Source: Candidatus Elarobacter sp. (GTDB taxonomy: Bacteria > Vulcanimicrobiota > Vulcanimicrobiia > Vulcanimicrobiales > Vulcanimicrobiaceae). Taken from it: a stretch of DNA of 9,067 bases. The notes under the pieces are model-generated. The model did not search any database and was not told the DNA's origin. It saw only the letters and a list, made by a program, of their open reading frames with translations. Each line of letters starts with the position of its first letter. Position 1 is the stretch's first letter. Below are positions 6,669 to 9,067 of the stretch, one piece after another. The stretch is from positions 1 through 9,067 of the forward strand of contig JASLGJ010000406.1 of the NCBI GenBank assembly GCA_030150085.1. The letters are read 5' to 3'. The position numbers and the translations under genes were made by a program.

Positions 6669-7324
6669 GCGTGGAGCGCGCCCCGGCCGAGTTCGCCGCG
6701 CTCCAGCGGCTGCTCTCCAAGCGCCCCGTGCCGCCGCCGGGCGAGCGCTGCGACTACTGCGCGACCCCGCTGAACCCCGAGCACGGCCACCTGATCGACC
6801 TGCAGGCGCGCCGCATCATGTGCAGCTGCCGCCCCTGCTACCTGGTGTTCGAGCCCGCGGGCGCGGCCCAGGGCCGCTACAAGGCCGTGCCGACGCGCTA
6901 CGCCGAGGTCGCGGGCTTCGCCGTCGGCGACGCGGTCTGGGACCGGCTGCAGATCCCGATCGGGCTGGCCTTCTTCTTCCACAACTCCGTCGAGGGACGG
7001 ACGGTCGCGCTCTATCCCGGCCCGGCCGGGGCGACCGAGTCGCAGCTCGACCTCGCGGCCTGGAACGACGTGGCCGGCGCCGACCCGCTGCTGGCGACGC
7101 TGGAACCGGACGTCGAGGCGGCGGTGATCCTGCGCCGCGGCGGCGGCGCGCAGTGCTTCGTCGTGCCGATCGACGCGGCGTACGAGCTGGTCGGCATCAT
7201 CCGCATCGCCTGGCGCGGCTTCGACGGCGGGCCCGAGGCGTGGGCCAAGATCGACGCGTTCTTCGCCGAGCTGCGCGAGCGCAGCGCCGGCCGCGGCCGC
7301 CGGGCGGCGCGGAGCGGGCCGTGA
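6665..7324 (+). CDS. Cys/His-rich DUF5947-like hydrogenase-operon protein
   Basis: This 219-residue protein resembles the DUF5947 family found beside group 1h hydrogenases; the family name is from memory, not a search. An N-terminal metal-binding module is clear: Cys29-x2-Cys32, His40, His42, then Cys53-x-Cys55-x2-Cys58 (CSCRPC). This looks like a zinc ribbon, or possibly an iron-sulfur site. The rest is an alpha/beta region with VWDRLQIPIGLAFFF at about residues 96-110 and a C-terminal YELVGIIRIAWRGF stretch, without further Cys clusters. No signal peptide or clear membrane helix is seen. The GTG at 6665 overlaps the upstream stop as GTGA; a second GTG at 6671 is possible. Function is unknown. 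Its place suggests a role in hydrogenase assembly or electron transfer. Confidence 0.8.
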   Translation: MSVERAPAEFAALQRLLSKRPVPPPGERCDYCATPLNPEHGHLIDLQARRIMCSCRPCYLVFEPAGAAQGRYKAVPTRYAEVAGFAVGDAVWDRLQIPIGLAFFFHNSVEGRTVALYPGPAGATESQLDLAAWNDVAGADPLLATLEPDVEAAVILRRGGGAQCFVVPIDAAYELVGIIRIAWRGFDGGPEAWAKIDAFFAELRERSAGRGRRAARSGP

Positions 7325-7959
7325 CCGAGCTCTCGTTCGCGGTCGTCGGCGCGCGGCCCGAGCCGTACGCCGCCAGCCCCCAGCTCGCGCTGCGGGTGCG
7401 CGTCGCGGAGGCGCGCGGGACGGAAGTCCACGCCATCGCGCTGCGCGCGCAGGTCCGCATCGAGCCCCAGGCGCGCCGCTACGGCGGCGCCGAGCCGGAG
7501 CGGCTGGTGGAGCTGTTCGGCGGGCCCGAGCGCTACGGCGACACGCTGCGCCCGCTGCTGTGGACCCACGTCGCGCAGACGGTGCAGGGCTTCCGGGACG
7601 AAACCGAGTTCGATCTGCCGATCCCCTGCAGCTACGACTTCGAGGTCGCGGCGCACAAGTACCTCAGCGCGCTGGCCGAGGGCGAGATCCCGCTCGACCT
7701 GCTGTTCAGCGGCACGCTCTTCGTGCGCGGTGCGAGCGGGGTGGAGGCGCAGCTCGTGCCGTGGCACTGCGAGGCGCGCTACCGCCTGCCGGTCGCGGTG
7801 TACCGCGCGGCGATGGACGCTCACTTTCCCGGCAGCGCCTGGATCCGCATCGACCGCGCGACCTTCGACGAGCTGTACCGCTTCAAGAGCGCGGGCGGCT
7901 TCCCGACCTGGGAGCGCGCCATCGCGCGCCTGTGCGCGGAGGCGAAGAGCCCGCGATGA
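7321..7959 (+). CDS. DUF6084-like hydrogenase-operon protein, function unknown
   Basis: This 212-residue protein resembles DUF6084, a family seen in group 1h hydrogenase loci; the assignment is from memory. It begins TELSFAVVGARPEPYAASPQ and appears rich in beta-strand. It has a central block FDLPIPCSYDFEV with Cys103, a block IPLDLLFSGTLFVRG, and PWHCEARYRLP with His149 and Cys150. The C-terminal part (AWIRIDRATFDELYRFKS, then FPTWERAIARL) looks alpha-helical. It has no signal peptide or membrane helix. The GTG start at 7321 overlaps the previous stop as GTGA, with GGAG at 7311-7314 placed 6 nt upstream. The family has no known activity; the two lone cysteines do not make a standard metal site. 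Its operon position suggests a structural or assembly partner of the hydrogenase. Confidence 0.78.
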   Translation: MTELSFAVVGARPEPYAASPQLALRVRVAEARGTEVHAIALRAQVRIEPQARRYGGAEPERLVELFGGPERYGDTLRPLLWTHVAQTVQGFRDETEFDLPIPCSYDFEVAAHKYLSALAEGEIPLDLLFSGTLFVRGASGVEAQLVPWHCEARYRLPVAVYRAAMDAHFPGSAWIRIDRATFDELYRFKSAGGFPTWERAIARLCAEAKSPR

Positions 7960-9067
7960 GCGCGGCGAGCGCGCCGTTCGGCCCCGCGCTGGCGGTCGCC
8001 GACGCGGTGCTGTACGAGGGCTACCTGCTCTACCCGTACACCGCCTCGGCGGCCAAGAACCGCATCCGCTGGCAGTTCGGCGTCGTCGTGCCGCAGGCGT
8101 ATGCGAGCGCCGGGACGGGCGAGCCCGCCGAGCAGCAGAGCGAGGTGCTGATCGAGGCCGCCCCGGACGCCGTCCCGCGCGTCACGGTGCTGCTGCGCTT
8201 CCTGCAGGTCCAGGCGCGGCGCGTCCAAGCGCTGACCGCGAAGGGGTTCGAACCGGTGGCCTCGCTCGCCGTCGGCGGCACGGCGCACCTGAGCTTCGAC
8301 GAAGGCTGCGAGCGCCGGATCGAGGCGGCGTTCGACGCCGTGCCGGGCGGCGAGCAGGTCGTGCCCATCGCGCTCGACGACGGCAGCGACGTCGAGCTGC
8401 TGCGCGAGGACGCCGCGCCCCCGCAGGGCGCGGGGGGCACGAACGGCGTGCTGTCCGACGGCCGCGTGACGCGCGGGCGCGTCGTGCGCGAGCGCTGGCC
8501 GCTGGCCGGGACGCTGACCGTGCGCTGCGACGCGGTCGCGGGCGCGCCGGGGCTGCGCAAGCTGCGGGTGCGGGTCGAGAACCGCTCGGAGGTCGTGGCG
8601 GGCGAGCGCAGCGGGGCGCTGCGCACGGCGCTGGTGTCCACCCACGCGCTGCTCGCGATCGAACGGGGGAGCTTTCTCTCGGTGCTCGACCCGCCGGCCG
8701 AGGCCGCGGCGGCGAGCGCGGCGCTGGCGAACCGGCACGTCTTCCCGGTGCTGGTGGGCGATGGGGCGCGCGACGCGCAGCGCGCCGCGCTGGTGCTGGC
8801 CTCGCCGATCATCCTGTACGACTTCCCCGCCGTCGCCGCGCAGAGCGACGCCGACGCGTTCGACGCGACCGAGGTCGACGAGCTGCTGATGCTCAGCGTG
8901 CTGGCCCTGCCCGAGGCGGAGCGCGCCGAGGCCTGCGCGACCGATCCCCGCGCGCGGGCGATCGTCGAGCGTGCCGCGCGCTACGGCGCGGGCGAGCTGG
9001 CCCAGCTCCACGCGGCGACGCTGTACCGCGCGCAGCCGCCGGGAACGCGCTCGCGTCCGCCGCCGGC
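7956..9067 (+). CDS. Conserved hydrogenase-operon protein of unknown function, 3' partial
   Basis: An open frame runs from ATG at 7956 to the window edge without a stop, giving about 370 residues. The ATG overlaps the previous stop as ATGA; GGAGG is at 7938-7942 (13 nt away) and a weaker AAGAG is at 7945-7949. The N-terminus (about 13-45) reads AVADAVLYEGYLLYPYTASA and then KNRIRWQFGVVVP, a block I associate with long hypothetical proteins in group 1h clusters. Later come LLRFLQVQARRV, a beta-rich middle, HVFPVLVG, ASPIILYDFPAVAAQS, and EVDELLMLSVLALPEAERAEA followed by TDPRARAIVERA. No cofactor motif, signal peptide or membrane helix is visible. The visible end is Pro/Arg-rich. Strong third-position GC and the coupled start support a real gene. 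Function is unknown. Confidence 0.8.
   Translation, partial: MSAASAPFGPALAVADAVLYEGYLLYPYTASAAKNRIRWQFGVVVPQAYASAGTGEPAEQQSEVLIEAAPDAVPRVTVLLRFLQVQARRVQALTAKGFEPVASLAVGGTAHLSFDEGCERRIEAAFDAVPGGEQVVPIALDDGSDVELLREDAAPPQGAGGTNGVLSDGRVTRGRVVRERWPLAGTLTVRCDAVAGAPGLRKLRVRVENRSEVVAGERSGALRTALVSTHALLAIERGSFLSVLDPPAEAAAASAALANRHVFPVLVGDGARDAQRAALVLASPIILYDFPAVAAQSDADAFDATEVDELLMLSVLALPEAERAEACATDPRARAIVERAARYGAGELAQLHAATLYRAQPPGTRSRPPP

Noticed and set aside
6820..7320. ATG at 6820 as start of the DUF6084-like gene
   Set aside because: The added N-terminus is the previous gene in the wrong frame; GTG at 7321 has a well-placed GGAG.
7012..9011. Minus-strand open frames opposite the last two or three genes
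   Set aside because: They are compositional shadows with Arg/His/Ala-rich sequence; the plus-strand frames form a coupled operon.

Overview
This is a very GC-rich, gene-dense bacterial window centred on a group 1h ('actinobacterial-type', high-affinity) uptake [NiFe]-hydrogenase locus. The lineage cannot be fixed from this sequence. The GC content, GTG starts and group 1h enzyme fit Actinobacteria, Chloroflexota or candidate soil phyla such as Eremiobacterota or Dormibacterota. The neighbouring haem-fused PQQ dehydrogenase makes a typical actinomycete somewhat less likely, but that is inference.

Layout. (1) Positions 1-1920, plus strand: the 3' part of a periplasmic quinohaemoprotein dehydrogenase, a c-type cytochrome domain followed by a PQQ beta-propeller. 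Its 5' end is outside the window. (2) Positions 1952-2979, minus strand: hypA and hypB, nickel-insertion maturation genes with an ATGA overlap. They converge on the PQQ gene. (3) Positions 2980-3253: a divergent intergenic region with an AT-richer core and two palindromes, probably the control region for both hypAB and the hydrogenase operon. (4) Positions 3254-9067, plus strand: a compact operon. It holds the hydrogenase small subunit (hhyS), large subunit (hhyL), a NifU C-terminal-domain protein, a Cys/His-rich DUF5947-like protein, a DUF6084-like protein, and a long uncharacterised protein that runs off the right edge. After hhyL the genes are 1 nt apart or overlap by 3-4 nt, so they are probably translationally coupled.

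Working model. HhyS and HhyL oxidise H2, plausibly at trace atmospheric levels as known for group 1h enzymes, and pass electrons through three iron-sulfur clusters towards the respiratory chain. HypA and HypB deliver nickel to HhyL, whose C-terminal tail must then be cut by a protease not encoded here. The four downstream genes are a conserved but largely uncharacterised accessory set. Their metal- or cluster-binding motifs suggest roles in cluster supply, electron transfer or assembly. HypC, HypD, HypE, HypF and the endopeptidase are not in the window. The PQQ dehydrogenase is a separate transcription unit, and its substrate cannot be told from the sequence.

No tRNA, rRNA, CRISPR array, insertion sequence or attachment site was seen. 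No gene-free stretch exceeds 300 bases; the longest is the 274-base divergent region.
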